A stretch of DNA of 64,000 nt from Myoxocephalus aenaeus (Eukaryota; Chordata; Actinopteri; Perciformes; Cottidae). The notes under the pieces were generated by a model, which saw only the letters and a program-made list of their open reading frames with translations, ran no database searches and was not told the origin of the DNA. Location: the NCBI GenBank assembly GCA_038501785.1, contig JBAMJR010000151.1, positions 4,326,501 to 4,390,500 of the forward strand. Direction: 5' to 3'. Below are positions 34,969-49,121 of this stretch, one piece after another (position 1 is the stretch's first letter; each line of letters opens with the position of its first letter). Both the position numbers and the translations under genes were made by a program.

Positions 34969-37900
34969 TCACTGGCTGTCCTGGTGGAAGGCAACTCCCA
35001 CCTGTTTCCTGATTTCATCCATGATCTCTGTTAGTAAGACGAAGTCTGCCAGAGGCATCCGTGGGCTCTCCTTAAGTCCTGCAGATGAAGAGGAGTTTAA
35101 TAGGGAAATCAGACTGACTAAAAGACATGTCCATTTATAACCACAGTTAAATTATGCACACATTCACAATGAGGCATAAATTATCTCATAGCACGGACGT
35201 AAAGAGTATGTAAATTCATAAGAGGCAAAACAAACGGGAGTGTAATACTGTATAAGCTAGAGGACATCCCAAGGACTGATAACAGCATTGATTCTGAATC
35301 AATCTGATGAGTGCATTCATATATTCATATACATTTGTTCAAGAAGCTCCAGGAAGGTGACTGTTTCATTGAATTCTTGCAAACTCACCTTACCTTTGAA
35401 ATGGGGGGGGGGGGTCCACCTCTTTGAAGACAAATACACAACTTTCCTTTTTATCGTGAATACCTTTAAGCAGGCACTGCCTCACTTCTTCTGCCTCATA
35501 GCGAAGCCCAGTGCTGTTGGTGAAATTCAGAGGGAGGCAGGGTTCAGGCATCGTTCACCTTGAGTGTGGTCGGGCAGTGCATGGAGCCGAGGACCTGGAA
35601 GGGAAAGAGAAGAGGACATGCCTTTTGGTGTTTATCCAATCACTCAACTAGTAACTCAACTGTCAAATGCAGTGTGGATCCTTGATTGAACGCTTCAGTT
35701 TAATTAAATGTGAAACTAATTAGCAGTCAATTCAGTTTTTTGCATGTCTCAATCATTTCTTAATTAAGTCAAATGTTCCTGTGCAAGACTACCATAACTT
35801 ACTTTAATGGAGCCCTCAGTGCCGCTGATGACGGCACTATTCAGAAGTCGAGCAGCAATTGAAAAGGTGCAGAAGGCCATCCTGTTCCTGGACAACTTCA
35901 TCACCATAACCACTGACTCATCCACTCCTGTCAAACATGTAAAAAGGTAAATCATTGAAACAATGGTGAACAGCAAATGGCTGGATGGATGGAAGGTAAA
36001 CAATTCTATTTGGGATTTACTGGTATAAAGTCACCAAAAACATTTAGTTGTGTAGCTATTAAATTAAACATGTTATATAACAATACGTTAAAAAAAAGAA
36101 AAGGCTCATTGCATGTATAGTGTGATGGATTTACGTTGAAGGATTTTATGCCGTGAGACAGTATTCCCTTGTCAGTTTTTGTGTATTACTGTATTCTCCG
36201 GGGAGGCTTTGGCTTAGTATGACACTTTAAAGATAAGTCTGGGATTTTCTGTGTGAATAATTCACCCCTGAGGTGTTTATATTGTGGACAGTTTCTTTAA
36301 AAAAAAGTTTCTTGTGCATCACACGAGGGATTCTCATTTAATTTTTTTTTTATGGTTTTAATAGCCACTTTGTAATCAGTGATTCATGCAGTGTGGTTAA
36401 TGAGGCTAATCTACATCCCACCTCTGCTGCATGACCGCTGCGCTGAATCATACCTGAGTCAAGCAGCACCCCTGTGTCCTTGATGGACTCTGGTGATAAT
36501 ATAAATCCTTATATTCTGTAGATATTCTTCATTGTATTACTCTTCATGTCTATTAAAGTTCAGGCTAGCGAGGTCAGTATAACACAGCTATGCAGCTGTT
36601 GTGTCTATGAAATGTCCAGTTCCCAAGGGAAGGTAGTCACACGCCTGCGCACTTCAACACCCACAACTGTTTATCAGTATATTGACATTCTGGAAGCAGA
36701 CTGGTCGTTGCACGTTCCAGTCTTGTGAGAAAAGATGAGAACACGGGATTCTCCTCCTCTTGACAGGACAGAGCGAATCAGATGTTAGGACGAGGCGAGA
36801 CGAACCTGTGACGATAAACTGTGTATGAAAGGCCCCACTTCCGTGGTGGGGCAGTTGTTCTTTGACCAACCTGCGTGTTGGCTGTACCACTCACTGCTTT
36901 TGCAATTGCAGCGCTTGCTACTTTACTTGTGATCATTTAGTAAATAAATATAGAGAACGAGAGAAGTTGTCGAACTGAGTTCTTCCAGGCATCCAATAAT
37001 TGACACACGCTAACACTGGCCTCTCTCCATTGAACACCATCAGCACAAGATGCAAGCAGTACACTCCGATATCCAGCAGTGCGCCACCGCCCAGCTCCTT
37101 TTCCACAGAGTGGGGGATGCGGAGCTGAGGGCAGCAGAAGTAGGCTTTGACCAGCGTAAGCTTGCCTACTGCCTTCTCCGCCAGCAGCCTGCGTACTTCG
37201 GCATGTACCGGGAAACAGCGTGACCAGATGGCCTGAGCGGGACAGAGCAGAAAACCTAGCACCACTGCAACAGTAAACAGCGACAGCTTATACTGGACTT
37301 TCACCTGAGCAGCAGTTTATCACCACAGCTCTCCACTTACTCCACCTGCCATGAGTGCTGTGGCCAAGATATGATGGTCAAACATGACAGACAAGATATG
37401 TTCTTGCGCCATGAGGCATAAATATTCCCAGGACATTCAGGGTTTTGCTTCCTACCTTATTTCTCCTTGCTTTTCACTTACAGAGAGCTAGATGAGAAGA
37501 TGGATAACACTCTCTGTAAATGGGGATGATATACATTATCATCTAATTATTGGCAGGAAAGTAAATAATGCTAAATCTTATTACCAAAATGTAATTTATT
37601 AGCAACATTATCAAAATAGTTTTCTGCATGTGATACATTTTTATTTCCACAAGACATTAAAAGGGGAAGATGTCTGTGTGTTATGATTATTACCTTCCAG
37701 TTTAAACTTATAATCACACCTTCATTTTGTTTTGTTCTGGCACCAAACCTGCACCTGCTATGACTCCATACTGTCATCAAGTTGACCCTCGGCAAAGGTT
37801 CCTTCAACCGTTTCTCCATCGAGAAGACATTGTTTTTTCCTGACTGGGTGACGAGGTCTTTCACCTGTGTGGAGTTTCTGCACAACACGTTCCCGGCCTT

Positions 37901-38180
37901 GAGGAAAAGCAGACCGACTCGCCAGTGCTCCATGTGCAGCACTCCCAGATACACAATGTCTGTGAGGACACAGATGTTCCAGGCTCAGGTTCAAACAGCG
38001 ACACCAACAAGCCATTATCTCTGCCTGTGCAGCCGCTCACAGCTCTTAACTCACCAATGTCCGGGTCGTTGGCCAGCTACACATAGCTGCCGTAAGCCTT
38101 AGGAATACCATGCCTCTTGGCAAACTCTTTGGCACGCTGCAAGCTCCTGCTTGCAATCACTGCTATCCGTGTGAAAGGAG

Positions 38181-38243
<63 letters not shown>

Positions 38244-38415
38244 CATGCATCACAGTGCTGCTTTGTTTAGTCCAAAGGAGACAACTTGGGTGAAAATATG
38301 AAGTGAGCTTGTTTGGGTAGAGTACCTGGTGATCTCCAGGAGGCAGAGTCTTCATAGCCACGCTGAAGTCATGGCTGATCTTCCCTGCACCACAGAGCCC
38401 CCACTGGGTTGCCAT
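34969..38415 (-). pseudogene. decayed tandem copy of dhdh
   Basis: All seven dhdh exons are recognisable on the - strand: 38415-38326, 38166-38055, 37959-37814, 37232-36975, 35927-35803, 35594-35464 and 35078-34969. Exons 1, 5 and 7 look sound. Exon 2 has its acceptor AG changed to GG, next to a CA repeat, and an in-frame TAG where the functional copy has Glu (YEEL). Exon 3 lost 18 bp covering the catalytic E-K-P of CEKP, and its donor GT became AA. Exon 4 lost its donor GT (TT). Exon 6 is 20 bp shorter, with a frameshift and stop. Any one of several lesions would abolish function. Exon order and orientation show a whole-gene tandem duplication. Exons 4 and 5 still retain good coding similarity, including Y180 in LDIGVYC. 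Confidence 0.9.
38183..38241. repeat. (CA)n microsatellite beside the dead exon 2
   Basis: About 29 CA units in pseudogene intron 1, ending 16 bases from the exon 2 boundary where the splice acceptor is lost. Confidence 0.97.
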
Positions 38416-38638
38416 GTTGACTTGGACTGTATAAGTGACAAATGAGGGGGATGGTGCTCTAGTAAAGATCTGAGCTGCTGGCGAATTGTGACCTTGGGTT
38501 GCATGTTCAGGGGAAGAAAGCTACTAAACTGTCATGCCTTAGAGCCAGCAGCACTTCAGCTAGAAGGCTCCTGAATTTATATGCTTGGGAGGCTGGATGT
38601 GTCACCTTCCCTCTGCTCCCACCCTGAGGTAGAGTGTG

Positions 38639-38639
38639 C

Positions 38640-38732
<93 letters not shown>

Positions 38733-38734
38733 AC
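38639..38734. repeat. (CA)n microsatellite
   Basis: About 45 CA units with one TACA interruption near 38728. Confidence 0.97.
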
Positions 38735-41700
38735 AGAGACTGCTGTGTTGTTGCTGACACAGACCTTTCCATTTGGGGCTGATGTGGTTTGTACCAGTTG
38801 TCTCTCACGATCTGTAACAGAATTATCAGTGGGGGCTCTAAACATTAACAAGCTGAAGGGGGAAAAGCTGAAAGTTGAATGTATACAGGGCGAGGGCTCA
38901 CCTTGCCCACTGATCAGCACTCTCCCACTGTACAGGTCAAGTATTGGAACCAGGAGCTGCTTTGTTTCCCACTGAGAGAGCCACTGATTAGCCTGCGATG
39001 GTCCGTCAGCCACACAGAAGCCAGTGATTAAACCCGAGTCTCGTGGGGGTTTCTGGGATAAATATAGATATGCTGGGTTCACAGAATGCTCATAGTGGCC
39101 ACAGCAGGGCAATTTAACTGGCCAGTAAGCTGAGCCAGGATGGCTATGGAAAAGCATCAGCTCAGTTGCCCTTGAGCTAAATATTATCCATTTAGACAGA
39201 CAGGCGGTTGTGTAAACTTCCTGCCACGTGCTGCCAGTAGAGGACACTGTGTTGTCAGCAGAGTTTACTTTCTCTCTCAAGCTCCAAGGAGTTGGCATTT
39301 GTCATTGTAAGGAATTACATAAAGGTTTGCAAAATCAGGTGAACTAAGGAGGCGACAGATGCACTTTCTATCTGCCAGTTCATATAACATTTGTTGAATT
39401 TGTTGTCATCTGTGGATAGTAAAAAAAAAAAAGTTTCACACCATATACAAAATATTTTCAATCTCAATGTATACCCATTTAATATTGCAATCAATTTAAA
39501 GTACACTCCAGTGATGATCTTGTCCAAGAATGCCAGTTTTGAGTATATATGGTGTTTTTCGTCATCACCTGCAGGAGCTATATAGTGATTGGATTTACAT
39601 GAGAACATAGTGTCAGTGTCAGCAACTTCCTCATGATAAAAACAATATTTTTTATCACTGACTCGATGGCGGCTTTCCTTTTGCATTTCACTTCCAAATG
39701 AATACTGGGAGCTGTTTGCCGTTGTCATAACAACAAGGTACCAGCTGGGCAATTTGTATGCAAATGGCATTGGGATTGGCCTGATATCCTTGCCTATACC
39801 ACAGGACCTGGTTGTCATGGGAATGCCCAACTCCTCCTTGAGTAATTGTACCCTCTTTTTTTTTTTTTTGTCTTTTACTACGGACACAGCAGTGTTTCTC
39901 TGGCATCGCCACAAGTGTTAAGAAAAGAGGTAAAAGTGTGAGGGAGGATGTGCAACCTGACAGGGCAAGTGCAGCTAGATTTTGAATTGGTGTGAAGCTA
40001 TGAATTGGTTCTGTGCGGCCTGGCTGGACTGCCAGCAGACAGACACACAGCACAGAGGCTCAGGTGGTCGGAGAAGGATAATCTGGATAGGACTCGGACG
40101 GGGTCGCCCGACAGCCGTGCACTGGGACCCCAAAGCTCTCACTCTCAGCTGAGCCATGGAAGCCTACTTTTCAGTGGAGAGTGAAAACATAAAAAAAACT
40201 GCAGCTGAAAGCATCCCTTCCTTGCATAAGCTCAAGGTCATGAGGAGAAAAAAACTTGCAAACTGATCTGTTTTTCCATTTTCGTGAAGAGTGGCTGAAG
40301 AGTGGAAGGTGCAGTTTGAGGCCCTGGGATGGAGGTGGATGGTAAAGACGGCTCCAGAAAAGCAAATGTTGATGAGCCGAGTCATTCAGAAACCTGGAAT
40401 GTGAAAGGAAGCCAGGGCCTCATTATTTAGCACGGCCAGGACGATTGCCTTCCACTCCTTTCACTTCTCACTGCCTTTATTTGATTAAGAATTCATGCAT
40501 CATCTCCTGTCTGCGCCCCTATTCCACCAGGACATGGAGGAAGACCGGCCACAGCAGTTTCCTTCGAGGGTGCATCCCATTTTGCATGTGAAGGTGGTTG
40601 ATCACAGCTGACAGTTTTGTTTTACACATTGTCACGTCATTTCATCTGTACATATTGCTATCAAAAAGACCCCTCCCCCATGTTGTTGTAAAAACTAATT
40701 TTGGAAGGAAAGAAACATAAAACACAATAAACTTGTAAACTGGTAGGATTTATTTTTTTAGGCTAGCCTGTTATTTGATGTTGTTGAACTCTTTTAGAAT
40801 TTGTATTATTATATAGTACTGGCTACATTGTGGCTCTGCAACCCCAGTTACCATGTAACAGCTTCGTATTTCATCAGCAACTTCAAGTTAATGGGAAATA
40901 AAAAAGGACCAGAGAGAGGCACCCTAATCCTATTTTGATTGATGTGGATATGCAGAGGGTTATTCCCCCTTCCTCCAGCTGTCAGTGTAAGTGAGAGCCA
41001 TCTTGCTGCTTTGTATTTTTTTTTTGTATTGCAGCAGTTATGGGAGCCCCATCACTCCGTCCTCTCTGTTTCAAGGTCACTGCAGAGTCACTGTCAGGCT
41101 AGACAAACGCCAGAAGGTGCCGGCCATTTTGAGGGGAGGTTGGGAGCTTAATGAATCCAGGGAGGGAGAGGGAAGTGTGCAGAGAGGAGTAATAAGTCAT
41201 TTTGTCAATGCTACAGCATGTTCTGATGTGTGGGCTGGGTTATTTTTTTCCATTAGAAAAAGTGTGATAGAAGGAGACTGAGAGGAGCAAGCAAAAATGG
41301 GAGCCTTTGAGCCGCCCAGCATTGTGCTGGCCCTTTGAGAGTCCTATCTTTGTCTGCAGCACACACACACACACTGGGAGGCTGAGCTGTGGAGCAAGAG
41401 CAGGCTGGACCAGAGCTGACTTAGCAGCCCTTCATCTGGATGTTAGCGCTGATAGCGAGGGCAGCAGGATGTAGAAAGAGTAGAGCAGAATATAAAGCTA
41501 TTACACCGAGTTACTGCTCATTTCAACCAACTCTCCATGCGTTTCATGGTTTTTGTCAGCTGTTTTCGTGAGGCTGAAAACACTCATGAAAGTGAACAGC
41601 GAAGACACATTAGGCACACGTCAGCAGCCTGGTTATTATATGTTTATAGTTTATTTTACACAGTATTTTATTGATGTGTGATTGCCTGTTTAAGGTCAAT

Positions 41701-42108
41701 TTGTTGCACTGTTAATGACAGTACAGAATGCCCCTGAACAATGTGACCTAATCCTCACATCTACAAACCTACAGTACAAACCCAAAGCACATTTTAAGGA
41801 AAATTCATTTTGGTCTAACACTTGCAATGTCTCATTGTTGTGTAATCTTTAAATATATAAGCAAACTCTGACCAAACTCTGAGCAAAGTTGTTTTTTTCT
41901 GTAATGTTTACGCTTAATGGATGTGAAAGAGGGGTTTCCAACCAACAAATAAAGCCCTTTGAGAGGAAGTTTTGCCCCTGTGGTTAGTGTCTATTTCTAT
42001 TTGAGTGGTAAACAAGGTGTCTACTCTATCAGTGCTGTTGTTCCACTGAAGTAAGTACTATCTGTCTCCATTAAATGCAGCTTCCATCTAGAGGACATGG
42101 GACACCCA

Positions 42109-42290
<182 letters not shown>

Positions 42291-44213
42291 AAAAACAAAA
42301 AGAAGTAGTGTCTATCCAAGTCCACGGCGGTGCCTCCTTGTATCGGCTGACTGAGATTGTGTGAGGCGATATGGAGCCCATCTCAGAGCCTCTGCTGAGG
42401 TGAGAGTGGTAGGCATGCTAAGAGCCAAGACATGGGGCAGATACCAACCTCTATCATCAGTGAACTGATGTCACCATGTCCATCATGGAGTGTAGATCCT
42501 ACACCACCATGATGTTTTGCATGTCTTGAGGTGAAGCAGTATCAGTGGTTGGATGTCTACATACACAGTAATCTGACCAGCCAGATGGTTTGTTACACAG
42601 AACTGTCTGAGAAGCCATCATTAGAAAAGTGAAGGCAGGCACTTTCAAAAAATACTGGGCAGGTGATTTGATGATCTGTCAATCAAACTATTGCTGAAGC
42701 CAGTCAAAAGAAGAGAAAAAAACACATGTTCCATGGAGAATAGCCTTTACTGCAGTTCTTTGCTTTTCTTTAAATGAAGATATTATGAAGATATACACTC
42801 ATGAACAATCACCTCTGTTTTTCGTCTCCCACACTTTTAAGCCACACACATGGCTGCCAGCAGCTCCTCACAGGACGCTGATTTGTCCAACCACAAATAC
42901 ACTAATAACTCTTAATTCTCATTATTGACACATTATTGATACATAAAGCATTGCCAAAGCATGCATTACCCATTTATGAACCCACAACTTTAAAGTTTAT
43001 AAATTACAACCCATTAACAAGTTGTCGGAACATATTGCAATATTGATGAGTACTCTCCTTATTAGAAGTTATAACTTAACTTCACAGTTTAAACTTTTTT
43101 CCCGTAAACATTTCCTCCTCCTGGTAAGACATCCCTCAGCCCCCTTCCGCGTGACAGAAAAACTGTTCACTGAGACCAATGTAGCCGCTTCACCCACCTT
43201 TTGATTTCCCACTCCATCAGTGGTCTGTATCCCCCCTGTTGACCAGTCACACTGGCTCCTCTGCAGGGAGGCCGAAGCCATTAAGCAGCCAACACACTCC
43301 GCTGCGTCCCCGTGTTTAATTGCCTGATTGGGTTTGTGATATTTTTATCAGCTGTCCTGTGGCGGATGGCTGCTAAGAGGAGAGAGTGTGTGTGTGTGTG
43401 TCTTTATGTGTCATGCCTCGGTACACCTTTGACAAGAGAACTACCGGCTTGCTGCAGGAAACCCGGGGCTTCTGTGCACCTGCATATCAAACTGTGTGAC
43501 CACATCCGTACCTAAATTGGGCTTTCGCTTTGATGCCTCATCGTCATCTTGCTACGATAATGAACTATGTCTTCAACACTTTGGAGATGATTTTCCCACA
43601 TACAGTACACAGTTGTTCATTCACAGTGGCGAAATGAGGATATTTTCATATTGGTTATGAGGTTTAAAAAATGGCTCTGGAAAGTATCATGGATTGATGT
43701 TTCACTCCAAGCTGCCATCAGTATCAGATATGGTGGCTTTTCCTGCAGGGACTTTATATACAGATACAGTACCAAGGTTACTCTTGCTGTCGCTCACACG
43801 CATGCACAAACATGCATAGGTAACATTAGCACTTCCCTGCCGGCTGTTAGGTTTATTAACTGTATGCTTGTCCACAGTCAGAGTGATTTAGGGCTTTGGA
43901 GGGAGGTGAAGGGAGAAAGAAGTGTCAGTGGGGGAGTCAGAGAAAGAGTGACAGAATCGGATACTTATTAGAGTACCGGAGCCTACTAACTGCCGACCAA
44001 CACAAAACCAGGGAAAAACCAATTCGCTCACTTTTCCAGCTGAGTTTTTGGCAGGGGATTATCACCTCTTTGAGTGCAAGCTCTGTCTCATGTGGGCATT
44101 ATTGAATTCGTTCAGCAACTCCCTCAATGCAGTTCTGTGGTCACTCCACACACTGATTGGGTACAGCCAGTTAGTCACACTAGCTTACAAAGCAAGCACA
44201 CTTTCTCCCAAAA

Positions 44214-44238
44214 TAGGGTAAGTGTAAAACTTACCCTG
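44214..44238. repeat. short perfect hairpin
   Basis: AGGGTAAGT (44215-44223) and ACTTACCCT (44229-44237) pair perfectly over the loop GTAAA, with an extra T-G pair outside. Function unknown. Confidence 0.7.
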
Positions 44239-45894
44239 GAATAAATTAATGAAAAAATATGCACCATATTTCATGGTAAATCTTGATCTTTCCTTACCAT
44301 ATTTTCTGAGTGGACAGTTAACTCAAACAATAAAATCAATTAAAATCCTTAGATGCCATTGCTCTGCCTATGCCATTAGAAAAGCTGAATAGAAAAGGCA
44401 AAATATGCTTACATTTTCTCAATTGCCAAAAATAAGTTTTTACGGTTGCTTGAGGTGGTTTTTGTCTTTGTCGAAAAGGAGTTAATGCAATGAAACCAAT
44501 AGGATTTTTCTTATTGTATTTTGTAATACTGCGGGGAAAAAAGGCTCTGTGGCTAACACAGGTTTATGATACTCACATGTTTTAAACTATGAAAATCCTC
44601 TCAAATGAAGTCCACTTTCATGATATTTGAAGTGTGAATGCATTGCCCAGAAGTAAAATGCATAATAAACCTACACCACGGTAGCATGAGTGACTAGTTG
44701 GCGTGAGTCTCATTTCACCAGCTTTTAGCAATGATCTTTTTTCTCTTATAAGCTTCACAATTCCCAGAGGAAATACCTATTGGCATATTTAATATTCTAT
44801 AACAAAACTTTAAAACATCTTAAGCTTAAACTTGTGTTAAACCCGACAAGGTTGAGACGAGGAAACCGGAAATGCACAGATGCTAACTCATCCCTGCTTG
44901 TCTTTGTCTCTGCACAGTATGAAACATAGCCAAAGTAGCTAACATGGAACAACAATGAATAATTCCTGAACATCTCACTCCACTTTTCTCTTTCGTAGAT
45001 GAGTTAAATGGCCAAAGTGACCTGTTTTCAGTTTGCTACTTCTTCCATTCGGTTTAATGGCAGATTGCAGCTTTGCGTAGCCTTTTGTGCCAACTTTTGA
45101 CCAAACACTGTAGCCAAGATTATTTGTTCAAAATCAGTTAAAATACTTTTTTTAACCCTAGCATATTTTTTTGCCACTCAAAATGTTTTAGTAATTATTG
45201 AAACAAGGGGTCCTTGATTTCAGATAGAGGTAAACAAATCTGGCTTCTCATTGCAGCCCAATTTCATTCTCAGGGTGTCAAATACTGACACCCTTTAGCG
45301 TCTGTATGCATCAATATTAGAAGCTCAGAGCAAGTGCCCCCGAAGTGTGGTGACATAGAAAAGATTTCACTTCACAAACATAGTAATTTTAACCCAAACC
45401 CAGATATTATCTCCTAACCTAACTAGGTGGTTTCGTTGCGTTTAAGCAAGTGGTTTTGATTAAATTCACAACGCTAACCGCATGTTTACGGCAAACGTAG
45501 TTGAGCGTAATTTTGACGTGTTAGAAATTGACACCAAGGGGTCCTGACCAAGCATCATAGCCTCTGTGAGGAGTTTGTAATGAGAACAGGTTCCTCATTT
45601 CTAGCTGGTGACTAACAATTGTGTGGCCTAAACTGACTTCATGTTGCTAACGCATTTTATCAGCTGTAACTAGCAAGCTGATCAACATTAATCAATAAGT
45701 TGGTATAAAACCCTTTCTCCAATTGACTTTCTAATGTTTCTTGCTGACTTTTATTTTTATTTAATAAATAACAATCTTGTAAAAGGGGTCTTAAATATGC
45801 ACTTGATGGTAACACACATGCTATAATGATATTTAAGACTGAGGCTAAAGCTGCATGTTCCAAACAAAAAACAACAACAGTGTCCTTACCAGCT

Positions 45895-47014
45895 GGGCCC
45901 TATTCTTCGTAGCTGGCTTATTGAGTTAGCGAGCTAATTTTCAGGATAAAATTATGTAGGTCAGGCTTTTCGGTTCCTCGAAGCAAGTTTAGAAAAATCA
46001 CCATAGCAACACAGCCAAAAATTTAAACCTGCTCCCGGGCAGGCTTACTGAAATTCACTGGATAAGCTGGCCACTCCCACCAGACAAAAAAGGCAGCTCC
46101 CGTCCTCATTGATGAAGGAGCGATATTAGTTATATTAGTTTTATAGGGAGAGAGTTCTTCCAGATCGCCAAGATCCGTTCTCACGTCATCATGACTTCCT
46201 GTACGCGGCGCTATAGATTCTGCCAACAAGGAATCATTTATTTACGAGACCTCCTCAAGCCGTACATTGAACACCATTTGACACAGAGAAAATGAAGTAT
46301 AAATGCATTTTCGTGCTAATTCAATGCCAAACTGAGGATCTGTCAGCAGCTGGTCTGTTCTCATGAAGCTTAAGCCTGTTGGGATCATCTCCACCCCCTC
46401 TTGTTTAGACCCGTTTTTTTGGCAATTTCATTGGCTATACGAAATGCGTGTCACCCGAGCCGTATGAAGTGACAGGCTTGATCCACGTAAGGAAAGAGAG
46501 GTTGACCGTGTTCTTCAACGTAGACTATAGTTGGGTAATGTAGCCTGTCAGTCAGGACATGAAGCTCCTATTGGTTCAAGTGGGGATTCACTAGAAAGGT
46601 TAGATTTCGGCGGACATTTTGGTGGTCAGTTTTAATCTGTGCTCTCATGCAAACGTGCTTTGCAAGTAAAAACACATAGATATTGTTTCATATGTTCCAG
46701 CTGATATGAAATGATGCAACACCAGTTTGTGGATATTTATGGATGTAATCACGTGTTTTGGACTAAATCTTTTATGGGATTTTTTTTTTTTATTGGACCT
46801 TTATGATGTAACAACGCCGTTGTTTTTGGAATGTTATCGATTTATGGATCAATATGAGGCGTCATCGGTGAGTTGCCTGGATTTTGCTTTTAATTTCAGC
46901 ACGGATCAGACGTGGAGAAACCAAGTTAGCCTGATGTCAATCATCTCGCTAATTTAAGCTGGATAATAGGACATTTGCTCGACTTTGTTGAGCCAGGTAC
47001 GAAGAATAGGGCCC
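45895..47014. mobile_element. 1.12-kb DNA transposon with terminal inverted repeats
   Basis: The left end GGGCCCTATTCTTCGTAGCT is repeated inverted at the right end (...TACGAAGAATAGGGCCC). The first 24 bases differ at one position, and weaker similarity extends further. No transposase is recognisable and there is no obvious target-site duplication (flanks ...CCAGCT and TGATGA...). It is therefore a non-autonomous element of unassigned superfamily. Two 68-76 codon frames inside match nothing I know. Confidence 0.8.
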
Positions 47015-47598
47015 TGATGATCCATGTAAAAGACTTAAAGAAATAATGAAAATATAATTGTTGCAGTGGAGAGTCAGTGAGTCCTGGTACTATGAGTATG
47101 CTAATACTAATATTCCAAATATAACTCCTAATGGAGCCCGATGCACACCACTGTAAATTGCTGTGCCTATAGTTGTTTCACAAAGGGTCAATTGGGCAAC
47201 AGGAAAAAGGAGATATAGGTCAACAAGAAAATCAAGAAACACTTCTGACTCTTCTCATCACCACATCCGAACTGAGCATGCATAATTCTCTAAATGTCTT
47301 TGTGGTTGACATAAAAATCATGAAATATTCATGAGTTTAACTGCCTCCTTTAATCCCAACGGCTGTGCCAGGATTAGAAAGGAAGCAGAACTGAATGTTC
47401 AAAAACACCGCCTCTTTCTCTTCCTGTCTGTCCGTCTCTTCCTCACAATTAAACATGCACTAAGCGTGGCCGCATACATACTCCATTGCTCGGCCATCAC
47501 CTCACCGGTCTTTTCCTCTCCCCTGCACAACCCTCATATGCTCCTCCTCTTTCCTACACTACGGGTTCTCTCCTTCGGGGTCTCCTCCATCCTTCTTA

Positions 47599-47599
<1 letters not shown>

Positions 47600-47650
<51 letters not shown>
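47600..47650. repeat. (CA)n microsatellite
   Basis: About 25 uninterrupted CA units. Confidence 0.97.
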
Positions 47651-47652
<2 letters not shown>

Positions 47653-49090
47653 ACACAAAGGGGCACAGACACAAATATAAGAGCACAAACACAATAACAT
47701 TTTCCTCACTCCTCCCTATTGTTGTTTTTTTCTCAGTTTTTCTCTGGGGAAGTTGGCACCATACTGTAACTCTCTATTGTATCCACTGCTGTGGGCTATG
47801 TGGTTACACACTCAAACATACATACATGCAATATAAATCTTGCACATAAAAAAACGAATCTCTGAGAAACACCTGAGGAGGAAACATCAAAAGTACAATA
47901 GCTCCAAAGGATCCACCTCTGCTAATGAAAGTGAGTCATCCTTTACACAAATTAGCATCTGCTTCCTTCATGTTATGTATAGACTCTATCGCCTCTGGGA
48001 GACCTGCTTCCTTAATGGCTGTTGGTAAAGATACAGACAGGAGGAATTTCTTTAGAAGACACCTGACTCTGAACCATGACACTCAACTATTAAAAAAACA
48101 ATAGAAAATACCTCTGTGGAAAAGTACTCTTCTGTGGTTATCATCTACGCCAAACATTTACATTTACAAGTTAGTACTAGCAAATATGAACACATCTGGC
48201 TCAGAGTCTCCAGTTAATGCGCTCACTCGTTAACCATACTTTAACCATAGCAGTGATTTGACATTTTTTTGGGAAAGTCCAGATTTGTTGCACTTTTTAT
48301 TTTATAGTAATACCTGTTTTTTATGTCAGTCACATAACAGTGTTTTACAGATATATCTCTCTGTTCAAGAAACTGCCATAAATGGTCCAACCTTGCAGTG
48401 CTGACAGGCAGAACGAGAGAATGGCTGCATTACCAAATGCCTGAATGACCTACACATCTCCTAAAGCGGTATGTGACTTGATTCTTTCTGAATTCATATT
48501 GGCAAAAGCGCAGAAATCTTTTCAAAGTGCCCTTCGCAACAGCAGCCAACAGAGGACCAGGCCTGGTCACAACTGAATATCAGTCATTTATAGCTGTTTC
48601 ACACATTTTAGACCATGTAGATATTGTATTAAACTTAATTTTTTTTTCTCGAGGTCTCCCATTTTGCACACCTCTCATTCTTAAGTCTTCTCTGCCTCGT
48701 TCCTTCCTCACCCACCCCTCTCTCCCTCCCTCCACAGTCCTCATGTTGTGAATGAGCAGCTGATTGTTCAGTAGTCCTTTAAGCCATATAATGAGATCTT
48801 TTTCTGACTCTTAAGCACTCCAGAGGTGGTCAGCAACAAGGAATTATTATGTTCCACAATGGGAAAATAAATCATTCAGTGAAAGGCCTTTCAGGCTTTC
48901 ATTGTAGTAAGGTCTAACAATCCCAGCTGATTCTGATTCCACTCACTGCTGCATGTAACAGCTCTCCTGGGCTATATGACATAACGTTACAGGCCACTTG
49001 ACATGAGGAGGATGAACGCAATGTTGGCTGTGACTCTTTTGCCATGTGCATTCCATCTGTTACCTTGTTGATAAGAAACATTTTGTTTAT

Positions 49091-49121
49091 AAATTTGGGG
49101 CATCAAGCATGCCCCAAATTT
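49091..49121. repeat. 12-bp perfect hairpin
   Basis: AAATTTGGGGCA and TGCCCCAAATTT pair perfectly around the 7-base loop TCAAGCA. It is too short for a microRNA precursor and lies alone in intergenic DNA. Confidence 0.85.

Noticed and set aside
38507..39298. 263-codon open frame on the - strand
   Set aside because: Its core is the CA/TG microsatellite read as Cys-Val repeats. The flanks match no protein and there is no splice or start context.
47331..47849. 172-codon open frame on the + strand
   Set aside because: It runs through a CA repeat and shows no family similarity.
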